Counted from the stretch's first letter, positions 1 through 8,685 are shown. The stretch: DNA of 64,000 nucleotides from UBA7672 sp963784415 (GCA_963784415.1 CAWARK010000007.1:42625-106624); one strand, 5' to 3'. Notes: generated by a model not told the origin, from the letters alone. A program made the numbers and translations.

Positions 1-1303
1 CGCCTCCGCGCTCGAGTTCGATCAGCAGCGACCGCTCCACCAGCGCCGCCATCGTTTCAGGCGAACCCAGCTCCAGCGCGGCAAGACCCGCCGTCGACTG
101 CAGCAGCGCCGCCTGTTCCTTGCGCGGATTGCCGATCTGCGCGAGTCGCAGCGCTGGTTCGAACTGGCCTTGCGTATAGAGCCGGCCGCTTTCGGCGATG
201 CGAATATCGCCATTGTCGGCATCAAGCAGCAACGCGCTCTGGCGCATCGACGACAGCAGATGGTTGAACGGCGTCTTCGCGCCGCGCCCCGCCATCGCCG
301 CCATGATCGCTTCCTGTTCCTCGATCAGGTCGGCCTCATCGCCCAGCGCTACAGCCATCGCCTGCTTCAGCGTGCGCGGCTTCCAGCGATCCTCACCTTT
401 TTTCGCACGTTCAAGCCGGTTCGCGACGTACGCATCATCGGGCGAAGCTGCGAGCAGTCGCGTCAGCAATTCGACAGCCTCGCCATCGCGGTTGATCCCA
501 CGCAGCAATTCCGCCTGGCGCAACGCGAGCATGCGCTGGCTGTTGAACGCGCGCGCCCGCGCGAAGTAGGTCATCGTGCCCGCTTCAGATGGATCGGGGG
601 AATCGAACTTGGCCGGCGCCTCGCCATAGACGGCAAGCGCGGCCGCATAGTCGCCCAGCCCTTCCTGCAACAGAGCGCGATGCCCCAGCAGCGTGGCGCC
701 CGGCACGGCGCGCTTCAGCTTCTGCATCTCCGCGACCGCATCGGCCGCACGGCCATTTGCTGCATAGACCCAGGGGCGCATATGGTTCGCGCTCATCCAT
801 TGCGGCAGCGTCTTGCCAGTGAGCGCATCGAGCACGGTCTGCGCTGTCGCCGGATCATCAGCGGCCAGCGCATCGACGATCATGTAGCCCCACGCGCCCG
901 GGTTCTGCGTATGCGCGTAGTCATTGCGCACGCGCGCCATGAACGCTGCCATGTCTCCAGCCTCGACCATCGCATTGGGAGACTTGTAGGCCGCGAGCGG
1001 CTTCTCCGTCGGCGCGGTCGCTTCCGCCGCCGCCGACACAGGCGTTGCTACAGGCGCGGGGGCCGCCGCCGGATCCACAAGCTCGACCGACAGCGGCGCT
1101 GCCAGCGACTTCTGCGCCATCAGCGTACTCTCGCGCGGAACGCCGCCACAGCTATTGACCGGATGCACCGCCCCGCCCGTGAACACGTAGACGGTCCTGC
1201 AACCACCCGCATCGCCAAAGCCCGGAACCCCCATCGAGGTGCAGGCCGACATGAGCACGGTGGCCGAAGCCGCAAGGATGAGGCGGAGTTTCAAGTGTGT
1301 CAT
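1..1303 (-). CDS. Lipoprotein with TPR-like helical repeats (C-terminus cut by window edge)
   Basis: From an ATG at 1301-1303 the minus-strand frame stays open for 434 codons and leaves the left edge, so the C-terminus is missing. The N-terminus is a lipoprotein signal: hydrophobic LRLILAASATVL, then lipobox MSAC with the modified Cys at about residue 21. An Ala/Pro-rich linker lies near residues 75-110. The rest is Ala/Leu/Glu-rich helical sequence with repeat-like segments (for example AANGRAADAVAEMQKLKRA and LLQEGLGDYAAALAVYGEA) that look like tetratricopeptide repeats. I do not recognise a specific family. A membrane-anchored scaffold facing the periplasm is the inference. It is transcribed away from the ETF-QO gene, with about 290 bp of mostly featureless DNA between them. 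Confidence 0.75.
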   Translation of the reverse strand, partial: MTHLKLRLILAASATVLMSACTSMGVPGFGDAGGCRTVYVFTGGAVHPVNSCGGVPRESTLMAQKSLAAPLSVELVDPAAAPAPVATPVSAAAEATAPTEKPLAAYKSPNAMVEAGDMAAFMARVRNDYAHTQNPGAWGYMIVDALAADDPATAQTVLDALTGKTLPQWMSANHMRPWVYAANGRAADAVAEMQKLKRAVPGATLLGHRALLQEGLGDYAAALAVYGEAPAKFDSPDPSEAGTMTYFARARAFNSQRMLALRQAELLRGINRDGEAVELLTRLLAASPDDAYVANRLERAKKGEDRWKPRTLKQAMAVALGDEADLIEEQEAIMAAMAGRGAKTPFNHLLSSMRQSALLLDADNGDIRIAESGRLYTQGQFEPALRLAQIGNPRKEQAALLQSTAGLAALELGSPETMAALVERSLLIELERGG

Positions 1304-1595
1304 GAGGCAACGCTATCCGAACGCTCGCACAGGCTCAACCGAGCCAATCCCCCATCTGGATCACGCATTTAGGCGCGAAGGTGGCGGAGGGTGCTTAGCA
1401 CTGTGCGCGTTGAGCAGCCCCCGCTCTGTCCACGCCCGCTCATTCCGACGGACGGATCGGGCTGCCAGGAACGGTCCTGTCACGAACAGGCCTGAGGCTG
1501 CACATCCAGAACGAGTCCCTCGATCCCTGAAAGGGCGACGTCGTCAGGATGAGCGGGTCACTCTACGACGCTCGCAGGCTCAGCCCCACTAGACT

Positions 1596-3267
1596 CTACA
1601 TGTTCGGATAGTTCGGTCCGCCGCCGCCTTCAGGCGTCGTCCAGTTGATGTTCTGGTTCGGGTCCTTGATATCGCACGTCTTGCAGTGGACGCAGTTCTG
1701 CGCGTTGATCTGGAACTTCTGGCCGCCCTTGCCGTCGTCGATCCACTCATAGACGCCCGCCGGGCAGTAGCGGTTCGACGGGCCGGCATAGACGCCCAAC
1801 TCGCTCGATCTTCTGCAGCGCCATGTCCAGCACCTTCAGGTGCGCCGGCTGGTCTTCGCCATGATTGGTGAACGAGAACGCGACCGAGGTCAGGCGGTCG
1901 AACGAGATCACGCCATCCGGCTTCGGATAGACGATCTTCTTGTGTTTGCTCGCAGGCTCCAGCGACTTCGCATCGTTCTTCTTGTGCTTCATCGTGCCGA
2001 AGATCGAGAAGCCGCCGAACAGCGTCGAGATCCACAGGTCGAGACCCATCAGCGGAATGCCGAGATAGGTGCCGAACTTGGTCCACAGCGGCTTCGCATT
2101 GCGAACCTTCTTCAGCTCCTTCGCCACCCAGCTCGTCTTGAACGCTTCGCTGTAGGCTTTCAGCTCGTCGCCCTGGCGGCCTTGCGTCACGGCTTCAAAT
2201 GCGGCTTCACCGGCCAGCATGCCGGTCTTCATCGCGTTGTGGCTGCCCTTGATGCGCGGCAGGTTCACGAAACCGGCCGAGCAACCAATGAGAGCACCGC
2301 CCGGGAAGGTCAGCTTCGGGATCGACTGCCAGCCGCCCTCTGTGATCGCACGCGCGCCATAGGAAATCCGTTCGCCGCCCTTGAGATGCTTGATCACATC
2401 CGGGTGGTGCTTGAAGCGCTGGAATTCCTCGAACGGCGCCAGCCACGGGTTCTTGTAGTTGAGGTGCACGACCAGTCCGATCGTCACATAGCGATCGCCG
2501 AAGTGATACATGAACGAGCCTCCGCCCGTGTCATTGCTCAGCGGCCAGCCGAACGTGTGCTGCACATAGCCCGGCTTGTGCTGGTCGGCAGGCACCTGCC
2601 ACAGCTCTTTCACGCCGATGCCGAACTTCTGCGGCTGGCTATCCTTGTCGAGCTTGAACTCGTTGATCAAGCGCTTGGCCAGCGAACCGCGCACGCCCTC
2701 GCCGATCAGCACATACTTGCCGTTCAGCTCCATGCCCGGCGAATAGTCCGGCCCGGGCTCGCCATCCTTGCCGATGCCCATCACGCCCGCGATCACGCCC
2801 TTGATCGAGCCGTCTTCGCGATAAGTGAGATCGGACGCCGCAAAGCCCGGATAGATCTCGACGCCGAGTTCTTCTGCCTGCTTTGCCATCCAGCGCGTCA
2901 CGTTGCCGAGCGAGCCGATATACATGCCGTGGTTCTGCAGCATTGGCGGCATCAGGAAGACCGGCAGCGGGATCGAGCCCTCCTGCCCCAGCACGAGGAA
3001 GCTGTCGTGCTTCACCTCGGTCTCGAACGGGCAGCCCTTTTCCTTCCAGTCCGGGATCAGCTCGTTCATGGCCTTGGGGTCCATGACCGCGCCCGACAGG
3101 ATGTGCGCCCCGACTTCCGAGCCCTTCTCCAGCACGACAACGGAGACGTCCTTGCCGGTTTCAGCGGCCATCTGCTTGATGCGGATCGCAGCGGCAAGTC
3201 CCGCAGGCCCTGCGCCCACGATCACCACGTCGAAATCCATGGATTCGCGTTCGACGGCCTCAGACAT
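1596..3267 (-). CDS. Electron transfer flavoprotein-ubiquinone oxidoreductase (one frameshift)
   Basis: Passes electrons from reduced ETF to ubiquinone in the inner membrane. The N-terminus has the FAD-binding Rossmann motif VVIVGAGPAGLAAAIR, followed by long family-typical stretches (VLEKGSEVGAHILSGAV, GEGVRGSLAKRLI, ALIGCSAGFVNLPRIKGSHN). The C-terminal ferredoxin-like 4Fe-4S segment is present but in another frame: CPAGVYEW and CVHCKTCDIKDP, ending GGGPNYPNM. The break is at a CCC run (plus strand 1795-1797). Removing one base restores KIERVGVYAGPSNRYCPAG. The reconstructed length (about 556 aa) is normal for the family. It partners with EtfA and EtfB encoded near 38 kb and is divergent from the uracil-DNA glycosylase gene. 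I regard it as a functional gene with a probable sequencing error. Confidence 0.93.
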
Positions 3268-3380
3268 TATGCTGTGTCTCCCAACGCCCCGGGGAATCGT
3301 CCCGTCTGGCGGAAATCCCTATATCGATGGCTAGTTAGCCTCAGGTTTCAGAAGCAACAAGCTAGGAGTGAAAGGCCCCC

Positions 3381-4220
3381 GTGACGCACCCCCAATCAGC
3401 CGCGGCGCTTCAGGCGCTGGCCGACTTCTGGGTCGACATGGGCATCGAGGAGGCGCGCGCGTTGCGGACGTGGCGTCCGGCTCGCTCCGCGACCGGTTCC
3501 GTGGCCTCGGCCGTCCGTCCGCCATCCGGCCCTCGCATGCCCGAGGAACAGCCCCCCGCGCAGCGTGGCGCGCCCCGCAAGATCAACAACAACCCGATCA
3601 ACGACGCCAAGCGTCTTGCCGCGCAGGCGCAATCCCTCGCCGAACTCCGCGCCATCGTCGAACAGTATGACGGCTGCCCGCTCAAGAAAGCCGCCAAGAA
3701 TACGGTCGTCTGCGACGGCGCATTCGACGCCGATGTCATGATCGTCGGCGAAGCGCCCGGCGGCGAGGAAGACGCGCGCGGACTTCCCTTCGTCGGCCGC
3801 GCCGGTCAGCTGATGGACAAGATGCTCGCCACCATCGGCCTCACCCGCCAGACGAACGTCTACATCACCAACCTGATTTACTGGCGCCCGCCCGGTAACC
3901 GCGATCCCTCTCCGATCGAGATGCAGATGTGCGCCCCGTTCCTGATGCGCCAGATCGAACTCAAGAAGCCCAAGCTCCTGCTCACCGCCGGCAAGTTCGC
4001 CACCCATGCGATGCTGAACAAAGAAGACGGCATCATGAAGCTGCGCGGCCGCAAGCTCTCCTATTCGCAGGACGGAATGGCCGCGATCCCCTGCATCCCC
4101 ATGCTCCACCCCGCCTATCTCCTGCGGAACCCCGCCGATAAAGCCAAGGCCTGGGACGATCTCCGCACCATCGCCACCCTTTGCGATGCCCTTGGCATCA
4201 AGCGCGGCCCGTCGCTCTAG
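3381..4220 (+). CDS. Uracil-DNA glycosylase, family 4-like
   Basis: Base-excision-repair enzyme of the UDG superfamily, 279 aa, GTG start with AGGAG at 3365-3369. The N-terminal ~75 residues are an extension rich in Arg, Pro and Ala. The catalytic part follows: motif I GEAPGGEED (123-131), YWRPPGNR (167-174) and motif II HPAYLLR (243-249). Family 4 enzymes hold a 4Fe-4S cluster with four Cys, one in a KCRPP-type motif. Here that Cys is Trp (W168), and only C99, C111 and C184 are plausible ligands, so the classical cluster looks incomplete. Related alphaproteobacterial proteins show a similar WRPPGNR form (recollection, not checked). The gene is divergent from ETF-QO; the 113 bp between them must hold both promoters. 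Confidence 0.88.
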   Translation: MTHPQSAAALQALADFWVDMGIEEARALRTWRPARSATGSVASAVRPPSGPRMPEEQPPAQRGAPRKINNNPINDAKRLAAQAQSLAELRAIVEQYDGCPLKKAAKNTVVCDGAFDADVMIVGEAPGGEEDARGLPFVGRAGQLMDKMLATIGLTRQTNVYITNLIYWRPPGNRDPSPIEMQMCAPFLMRQIELKKPKLLLTAGKFATHAMLNKEDGIMKLRGRKLSYSQDGMAAIPCIPMLHPAYLLRNPADKAKAWDDLRTIATLCDALGIKRGPSL

Positions 4221-4301
4221 CCCCGCCCCACCGCAATTGACCATGGCTCTCATTCCAGCGAGGGTGCGCCCAATAACAACACTACGCGTGGGGGACTAAA
4301 C

Positions 4302-4508
4302 ATGCGCATCCGCACCATCGGCCTCTTCATCGTCGCCGCAGCCGCCGTCACCGCCTGTTCGCCTGCCCCCGGCAGCGCCGAATGGTGCAAGGCCGCGATG
4401 GAAGGCAAGATCCAGCCGAGCCAGGCCGAAACCGAAAAACACGGCATGGAATGCGTCGGTCACATGATGAACGGCGCTCTCGGCGAGATCAAACCCCCGG
4501 GCCAATAG
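4302..4508 (+). CDS. Small lipoprotein, DUF3012-like
   Basis: A 68-aa protein with a lipoprotein signal (IVAAAAVTAC, Cys at residue 19) and a short mature part of about 50 residues. The mature part contains GSAEWCKAAMEG and a second conserved-looking Cys (GMECVGHM). The spacing of GSxxWC and a later Cys resembles the small DUF3012 lipoproteins, so two cysteines may form a disulfide in the periplasm. Function is unknown. It stands alone between the UDG and msrB genes on the same strand, with about 80 bp upstream and 124 bp downstream, and probably has its own promoter. Confidence 0.7.
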   Translation: MRIRTIGLFIVAAAAVTACSPAPGSAEWCKAAMEGKIQPSQAETEKHGMECVGHMMNGALGEIKPPGQ

Positions 4509-4632
4509 CCCGCGTTTCGATGACGCCCCGCTGATAATGCCCTGGCGACCGCCGGGTCATGCCTGCTGAAACTGGGTGTAACCACTCGGCCATTTCCCGC
4601 GTATAAGGTTCGAGCCACCAGCGGAGACTCTC

Positions 4633-5139
4633 ATGATCGCCCACCGCCACATCACCCGTCGCAACGTCCTTTCGACCGGAACCGCCATCGCCGGCGCCCT
4701 GGTCGCCACGGCTTGTTTCGGCGGCGGCGAAGCGGCGGCCGACAACGATACCTACGAGGTCACCCACACCGACGCGGAATGGCGCAAGCTGCTCTCGCCC
4801 GAGGCCTACATGGTGCTGCGCCACGAGGACACCGAACGCCCCGGCACCAGCCCGCTCGAGTCCGAGGAACGCAAAGGCATCTACGCCTGCGCCGGCTGCG
4901 ACCTCGCCGCCTATGACAGCGCAACCAAGTTCCACTCCGGCACCGGCTGGCCCAGCTTCTACCAGCCGATCAAAGGTGCCGTGAAAGAGAAGACCGACAC
5001 CACGTTCGGCATGCAGCGCACCGAGGTCCACTGCCGTCGCTGCGGCGGTCACCACGGCCACGTCTTCAACGACGGCCCCCGCCCCACCGGCCTGCGCTAC
5101 TGCATCAACGGCGTCTCGCTGAAATTCCTGCCGGCCTGA
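4633..5139 (+). CDS. msrB: Peptide-methionine (R)-S-oxide reductase MsrB, exported
   Basis: Reduces methionine-R-sulfoxide in proteins. The 168-aa sequence has the MsrB core from about residue 45: zinc ligands CAGC (86-89) and CRRC (134-137), substrate loop HSGTGWPSFY (101-110) and catalytic Cys in RYCINGVSLKF (C157). The N-terminus is unusual for MsrB: twin-arginine RRNVLS (R9-R10), a hydrophobic stretch, and VATAC, which could be a lipobox with Cys28. This points to Tat export and periplasmic repair, possibly as a lipoprotein. Downstream lie about 650 bp of repeats. Confidence 0.93.
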   Translation: MIAHRHITRRNVLSTGTAIAGALVATACFGGGEAAADNDTYEVTHTDAEWRKLLSPEAYMVLRHEDTERPGTSPLESEERKGIYACAGCDLAAYDSATKFHSGTGWPSFYQPIKGAVKEKTDTTFGMQRTEVHCRRCGGHHGHVFNDGPRPTGLRYCINGVSLKFLPA

Positions 5140-5161
5140 TCTCTGGACCGCTGGGGTGAGC

Positions 5162-5204
5162 TGCGATCCGCGTAGCGGATGAATTGGTCCGGGGGATCAA
5201 TTCA
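5162..5204. repeat. Double-hairpin intergenic repeat, type 2, copy 1
   Basis: Two adjacent palindromes. The first has arms ATCCGC/GCGGAT around GTA; the second has 10-base arms GAATTGGTCC/GGATCAATTC around GGG, with one G-T wobble. A copy in the same layout is at 42123-42167. Differences between the copies preserve pairing (ATCCGC/GCGGAT here, GTCCGC/GCGGAC there), which suggests the folded form matters. Confidence 0.8.
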
Positions 5205-5413
5205 AGCAGCGAACACCCGGCAGCGCGACGCGTCAGCGGCGCGATTGATCCAGAAAGTTTGCTGCGTCGCAACGATTGCCGGGCAGGCGCCCGGCGGTCC
5301 CTTACCCCCGCACCTCAAACCGGTGATCCAGATCGATCACCTCGTCAGCTGCACCAGCGTCGTTCAAGGGGAGTCATCCTCGGGCTCGACCCGAGGATTT
5401 TTCTTTCCCTCAA

Positions 5414-5546
5414 CCCGCGCTCGTCCTTCGACGGGCGCGCGCAAGCGCGCTGCTCAGGATGGGCGCTAGAAGAAAGCTGCCAGCTTAGGGCTCATGCTGA
5501 GCAGGCCCGCAAAGCGGGCCGTCCGTCGAAGCACGAGCGCGACGCC
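5414..5546. repeat. Composite twin-hairpin repeat, type 1, copy A
   Basis: About 130 bp made of two opposed palindromic units joined by a conserved spacer. Unit 1 is GCTCGTCCTTCGACGG, a GC-rich stem, then TGCTCAGGATG. The spacer contains GAAAGCTG and CCAGC. Unit 2 is GCTCATGCTGAGCAGG, a stem, then CCGTCCGTCGAA and CACGAGCGCG. The same composite occurs in reverse orientation at 33862-33990. The variable stems differ in sequence but stay self-complementary in each copy. Confidence 0.85.
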
Positions 5547-5569
5547 CACCAACCACCCCCAAACAAAAC

Positions 5570-5601
5570 GGGCGGTGGACCGGGCTAGGGGTCCACCGCC
5601 C
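5570..5601. other. Strong 12-bp perfect hairpin in a structured intergenic stretch
   Basis: Arms GGGCGGTGGACC (5570-5581) and GGTCCACCGCCC (5590-5601) around an 8-base loop. Further short dyads follow: GTTGG/CCAAC near 5629-5650, GGGGCC/GGCCC near 5644-5660 and GGCCT/AGGCC near 5669-5690. There is no U-tract directly after the first stem, so it is not a typical terminator. It could be part of a structured RNA or another repeat family. Confidence 0.5.
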
Positions 5602-5732
5602 TCGCTTGCGGGGTGGGAGTTGGCTGCGGGCTGGTCCCAACCCGGGGCCTTTTATGGCCCTGCGTTTCGGCCTGTGTTCGGGGAGGCCATCCACAAGAGA
5701 CATCAGGAAGGCGCTGCGGTAAACCCCTTTTT

Positions 5733-5758
5733 GTTCTTTTTTAATTCTTTCTTTGTTC
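5733..5758 (+). promoter_or_regulatory. LexA-type operator (GTTC-N7-ATTC-N7-GTTC)
   Basis: The T-rich stretch in front of the radical SAM gene holds GTTC (5733-5736), seven bases, ATTC (5744-5747), seven bases, GTTC (5755-5758). The alphaproteobacterial LexA box is the direct repeat GTTC-N7-GTTC, so this reads as two overlapping boxes sharing a one-mismatch central half-site. It lies 34 bp before the ATG at 5792, suitable for repression. Binding is inferred from the motif only. Confidence 0.6.
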
Positions 5759-5791
5759 TAGTCTGACTTCGTTGGTTACTGCAGAGCGCAC

Positions 5792-6922
5792 ATGCCGCCC
5801 CAGGAAAAATGGAAGACGCGCTCACGCGCCGCCGACTGGTCCGAACTGCGCGACCAGGCGCGCGGGCGCGGCGCGCTGTCGAACGCTTCGGGGCGCTTCG
5901 AGAAGCAATACGCCGAACCATTTGATGACGGTTGGACGACAGAGGAAAAGCTGCCGACGCTGCAGACGGAAACCATCCTCGAAAAACCGAAGACGATCAT
6001 CACCTACAATACGTCGCCCGATATCGGCTTCGATCGCACCATCAATCCCTACAAGGGTTGCGAGCATGGCTGCATCTATTGCTTCGCGCGGCCCAACCAC
6101 GCCTATCGCGGCCTGTCGCCCGGCCTCGACTTCGAGACCAAGATCTTCGTGAAGCCCTCGGGCCCCGCCCTGCTCCGGCGCGAACTGTCGAAGAAGAATT
6201 ACAAAGTCAGCCGCATCCAGTTCGCCGGCGACACCGACATCTATCAGCCGATCGAGAAGGAGTTGCGCATCACGCGCGAGATCCTCGAAGTGCTGTCGGA
6301 GTTCAATCATCCCGTCATGCTGATCACCAAGTCGGCGCTCATCCTGCGCGACCTCGATCTGCTGGCGCCGATGGCCGAGAAAGGCCTCGTCTCCGTCGCG
6401 ATCTCGTTCACGACGCTCGACCGCAAGCTCGCCCGCGTGATGGAGCCGCGTTGCGCCGCACCGCATCGCCGGCTTGAAACGATGCGCGAGCTGAGCGCCG
6501 CCGGTATCCCCGTCACAGCGATGACCGCGCCGATGATTCCGGCGCTCAACGATTCCGAACTCGAAAGCTTGCTCGAGGCCGCCGCCGACGCCGGCGCCAG
6601 GCGCGCAGGCTATGTCCTCCTGCGCCTGCCGCTGGAAATCGCGGGCCTGTTCACCGAATGGCTCGAAGCGAACTATCCCGACCGCGCGAAGAAGGTGATG
6701 TCGTTGCTGCGCTCGGCTCACAAGGGCCAGGACTATCGCTCCGAGTGGAAAGTACGCGGGCGCGGCGATGGCCCCTATGCCGAACTCATCGCGGCACGCT
6801 TCAGGAATGCGGTGAAACGCCTTGGCCTCAACACCGCAAGATTCGAGCTGCGCACCGACTTGTTCCGCCCGCCCACGCTCAAGGACCCCGGCAGCCAGAT
6901 GGGACTGTTCGATGAACCTTGA
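5792..6922 (+). CDS. PA0069-family radical SAM protein (SplB-like)
   Basis: A 376-aa radical SAM enzyme. The cluster motif CEHGCIYCF gives the CxxxCxxC ligands C90, C94 and C97, followed by ARPNH. The preceding NTSPDIGFDRTINPYKGC and later FAGDTDIYQPIEKEL and AMTAPMIPALND are characteristic of the PA0069 family, distantly related to spore photoproduct lyase SplB. The substrate is not established. The LexA-like operator just upstream suggests SOS induction and a DNA-damage role (inference). The end is close to the next gene (about 50 bp), which may be co-transcribed. Confidence 0.9.
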   Translation: MPPQEKWKTRSRAADWSELRDQARGRGALSNASGRFEKQYAEPFDDGWTTEEKLPTLQTETILEKPKTIITYNTSPDIGFDRTINPYKGCEHGCIYCFARPNHAYRGLSPGLDFETKIFVKPSGPALLRRELSKKNYKVSRIQFAGDTDIYQPIEKELRITREILEVLSEFNHPVMLITKSALILRDLDLLAPMAEKGLVSVAISFTTLDRKLARVMEPRCAAPHRRLETMRELSAAGIPVTAMTAPMIPALNDSELESLLEAAADAGARRAGYVLLRLPLEIAGLFTEWLEANYPDRAKKVMSLLRSAHKGQDYRSEWKVRGRGDGPYAELIAARFRNAVKRLGLNTARFELRTDLFRPPTLKDPGSQMGLFDEP

Positions 6923-6972
6923 CGCGCGCCGCCATTCCCGCTCCGCTTGCGCCGACTTGGCGGAGCCACCAG

Positions 6973-7386
6973 ATGATCCGGATCACGCTAGCTGCAGTGC
7001 TCGCAGCTTTCAGCCTGCCAGCAACGGCGCACGCCCAACCCGGCCGCCCTATCGACTGCAAGGACCCGTTCTTTCAGTCGGAGAGCAACATGTGCGCCAA
7101 GGCCGACCACGAAAAAGCCGACGCCGACATGAACGCCGTCTACGAACAGGTGCTCAAGCAATTCCGCGACCAGGACCGCTCCTACGCGGACGTCGGTCCG
7201 GAATATGTCGGATCGGAAGCGGCGCTTGTCGACTCGCAGAAAGCCTGGACCGACAGCCGCCACGCTTTCTGCTCCGCACGCGGCATCACCTTCACCGGCG
7301 GATCGATGCGCGCCGGTGTGGTTTCGGCGTGTTACGCCATGCTCGCGCGCAGCCGCAGCGAAGAACTCCGCTGGCTCCTCGACTAG
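6973..7386 (+). CDS. Secreted DUF1311 (LprI-like) protein
   Basis: With the ATG at 6973 the 137-aa product starts with a clean signal peptide (MIRITLAAVLAAFSLPATAHA) and has a Cys-containing mature domain: DCKDPFFQSESNMCAK, ADADMNAVYEQVL, then WTDSRHAFCSA and SACYAMLARSRSEEL. These are hallmarks of DUF1311, seen in LprI and inhibitors of lysozyme-like small periplasmic proteins. The four cysteines probably form two disulfides. An upstream in-frame ATG at 6919 would overlap the radical SAM gene and lacks a signal peptide, so I prefer 6973. Function in this organism is unknown. Confidence 0.82.
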   Translation: MIRITLAAVLAAFSLPATAHAQPGRPIDCKDPFFQSESNMCAKADHEKADADMNAVYEQVLKQFRDQDRSYADVGPEYVGSEAALVDSQKAWTDSRHAFCSARGITFTGGSMRAGVVSACYAMLARSRSEELRWLLD

Positions 7387-7413
7387 CCCGCGGGCCGCGC
7401 ACGGCCGTTATGG

Positions 7414-7467
7414 TAAATGCGCGCTTAACCATTGACTCAACTGGTTATTTACCCGGTTCAGCGACTC
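7414..7467 (+). promoter_or_regulatory. ccrM control region: CtrA-like box and two GANTC sites
   Basis: TAAA (7414-7417), seven bases, TTAAC (7425-7429) is close to the CtrA consensus TTAA-N7-TTAAC, with one mismatch. Two GACTC sites, which are GANTC targets of CcrM itself, follow at 7434-7438 and 7463-7467. The ccrM start is at 7510. In Caulobacter, ccrM is activated by CtrA and its promoter region contains GANTC sites that damp transcription when fully methylated; the same layout here supports conserved cell-cycle control. Confidence 0.65.
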
Positions 7468-7509
7468 TCACTGCTTCGGTCCAATTCGGGCGTTGCGTGA
7501 GACAGTTCA

Positions 7510-8685
7510 ATGGCGATCAAAACGATCGACCCTACCGTTCAGAAGAACGCAAAATCGAAGGCTTCCGCGCCAAAAACGCCAGCCCCGTCGATTGGCAAGT
7601 CGTCACTTCCCCTCGATCAGATCATCGTCGGCGATTGCATCGCGTCGATGAACGCCCTGCCCGCCGGCTCGGTCGATCTCATCTTCGCGGACCCGCCCTA
7701 CAACCTGCAACTCGGCGGCGACCTCACGCGCCCCGACAACAGCCATGTCGATGCCGTGAACAATGAATGGGACAAGTTCTCGTCGTTCGCCGTTTACGAC
7801 GAATTCACCCGCGCCTGGCTCAAGGCCGCGCGCCGCATCCTGAAACCGGACGGTGCGATCTGGGTGATCGGCTCGTACCATAACATCTTCCGCGTCGGCA
7901 CGGCGATCCAGGATCTCGACTACTGGATCCTCAACGACGTCGTCTGGAACAAGGCCAACCCGATGCCCAACTTCAAGGGCACGCGCCTCACCAATGCGCA
8001 TGAAACACTGATCTGGGCCGCGCGCTCACAGAACCAGAAGAAGTACACGTTCAACTACGACGCGCTGAAAACCGCCAACGACGACATCCAGATGCGTTCC
8101 GACTGGTGGACCTTCCCGATCTGCTCGGGCGGCGAGCGCATGAAGAACGATGACGGCCGCAAGTCGCACCCGACACAGAAGCCGGAAGCCCTGCTCCACC
8201 GCATCATCGTCGGCACCACCAACCCCGGCGACGTGATCCTCGATCCGTTCTTTGGCACGGGCACCACGGGCGCCGTTGCGAAGCTGCTCGGCCGTCACTG
8301 GATCGGTCTTGAGCGCGACGGAGACTATGTCGATGTCGCAACCCGCCGAATCAAGAATGTCCGCGCGCTGGGCGCTGAAGACATCGAAGTACAAACCTCA
8401 AAGAAATCAGAGCCCCGCGTCGCCTTCGGCGCCCTCGTCGAACACGGCCTGGTGCGACCCGGAGACCGCCTCTACTGCCCCCAAAACCGCCACACCGCCC
8501 GCGTCCGCGCCGACGGCTCCCTTGTCACTGGCGAGTCGACGGGATCGATCCACCGCATGGGCGCGCATGTGCAGAACGCGCCATCGTGCAATGGCTGGAC
8601 CTTCTGGCACTACAAGTCCGACCAGGGCCTCGCCCCGATCGACCTGCTGCGCCGCAAATTCCGCACGCAGATGGGCCTCAGCTAG
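7510..8685 (+). CDS. ccrM: Cell-cycle DNA adenine methyltransferase CcrM (GANTC)
   Basis: Solitary N6-adenine methyltransferase of the beta class, 391 aa. Target-adenine motif DPPYNLQLGG is at 61-70, the later SAM motif LDPFFGTGTTG at 244-254, with HPTQKPEALLHRII between them (220-233). After the catalytic fold, residues about 305-390 form the extra C-terminal domain typical of CcrM (EHGLVRPGDRLYC, GSIHRMGAHVQ, NGWTFWHY), absent from simple restriction methylases and needed for DNA binding in Caulobacter. The N-terminus carries about 30 Lys/Ala/Pro-rich residues before the core. No cognate restriction gene is adjacent. It controls cell-cycle-dependent transcription and is probably itself under CtrA and GANTC control. 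Confidence 0.96.
   Translation: MAIKTIDPTVQKNAKSKASAPKTPAPSIGKSSLPLDQIIVGDCIASMNALPAGSVDLIFADPPYNLQLGGDLTRPDNSHVDAVNNEWDKFSSFAVYDEFTRAWLKAARRILKPDGAIWVIGSYHNIFRVGTAIQDLDYWILNDVVWNKANPMPNFKGTRLTNAHETLIWAARSQNQKKYTFNYDALKTANDDIQMRSDWWTFPICSGGERMKNDDGRKSHPTQKPEALLHRIIVGTTNPGDVILDPFFGTGTTGAVAKLLGRHWIGLERDGDYVDVATRRIKNVRALGAEDIEVQTSKKSEPRVAFGALVEHGLVRPGDRLYCPQNRHTARVRADGSLVTGESTGSIHRMGAHVQNAPSCNGWTFWHYKSDQGLAPIDLLRRKFRTQMGLS

Noticed and set aside
1840..3384. A 514-codon plus-strand open frame opposite ETF-QO
   Set aside because: Antisense shadow in high-GC DNA; Arg/His-rich with no domain, while the minus strand encodes a clear ETF-QO.
5179..5766. Several 70-130-codon open frames between msrB and the radical SAM gene
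   Set aside because: They run through palindromic repeats and have no protein-like composition or ribosome sites.
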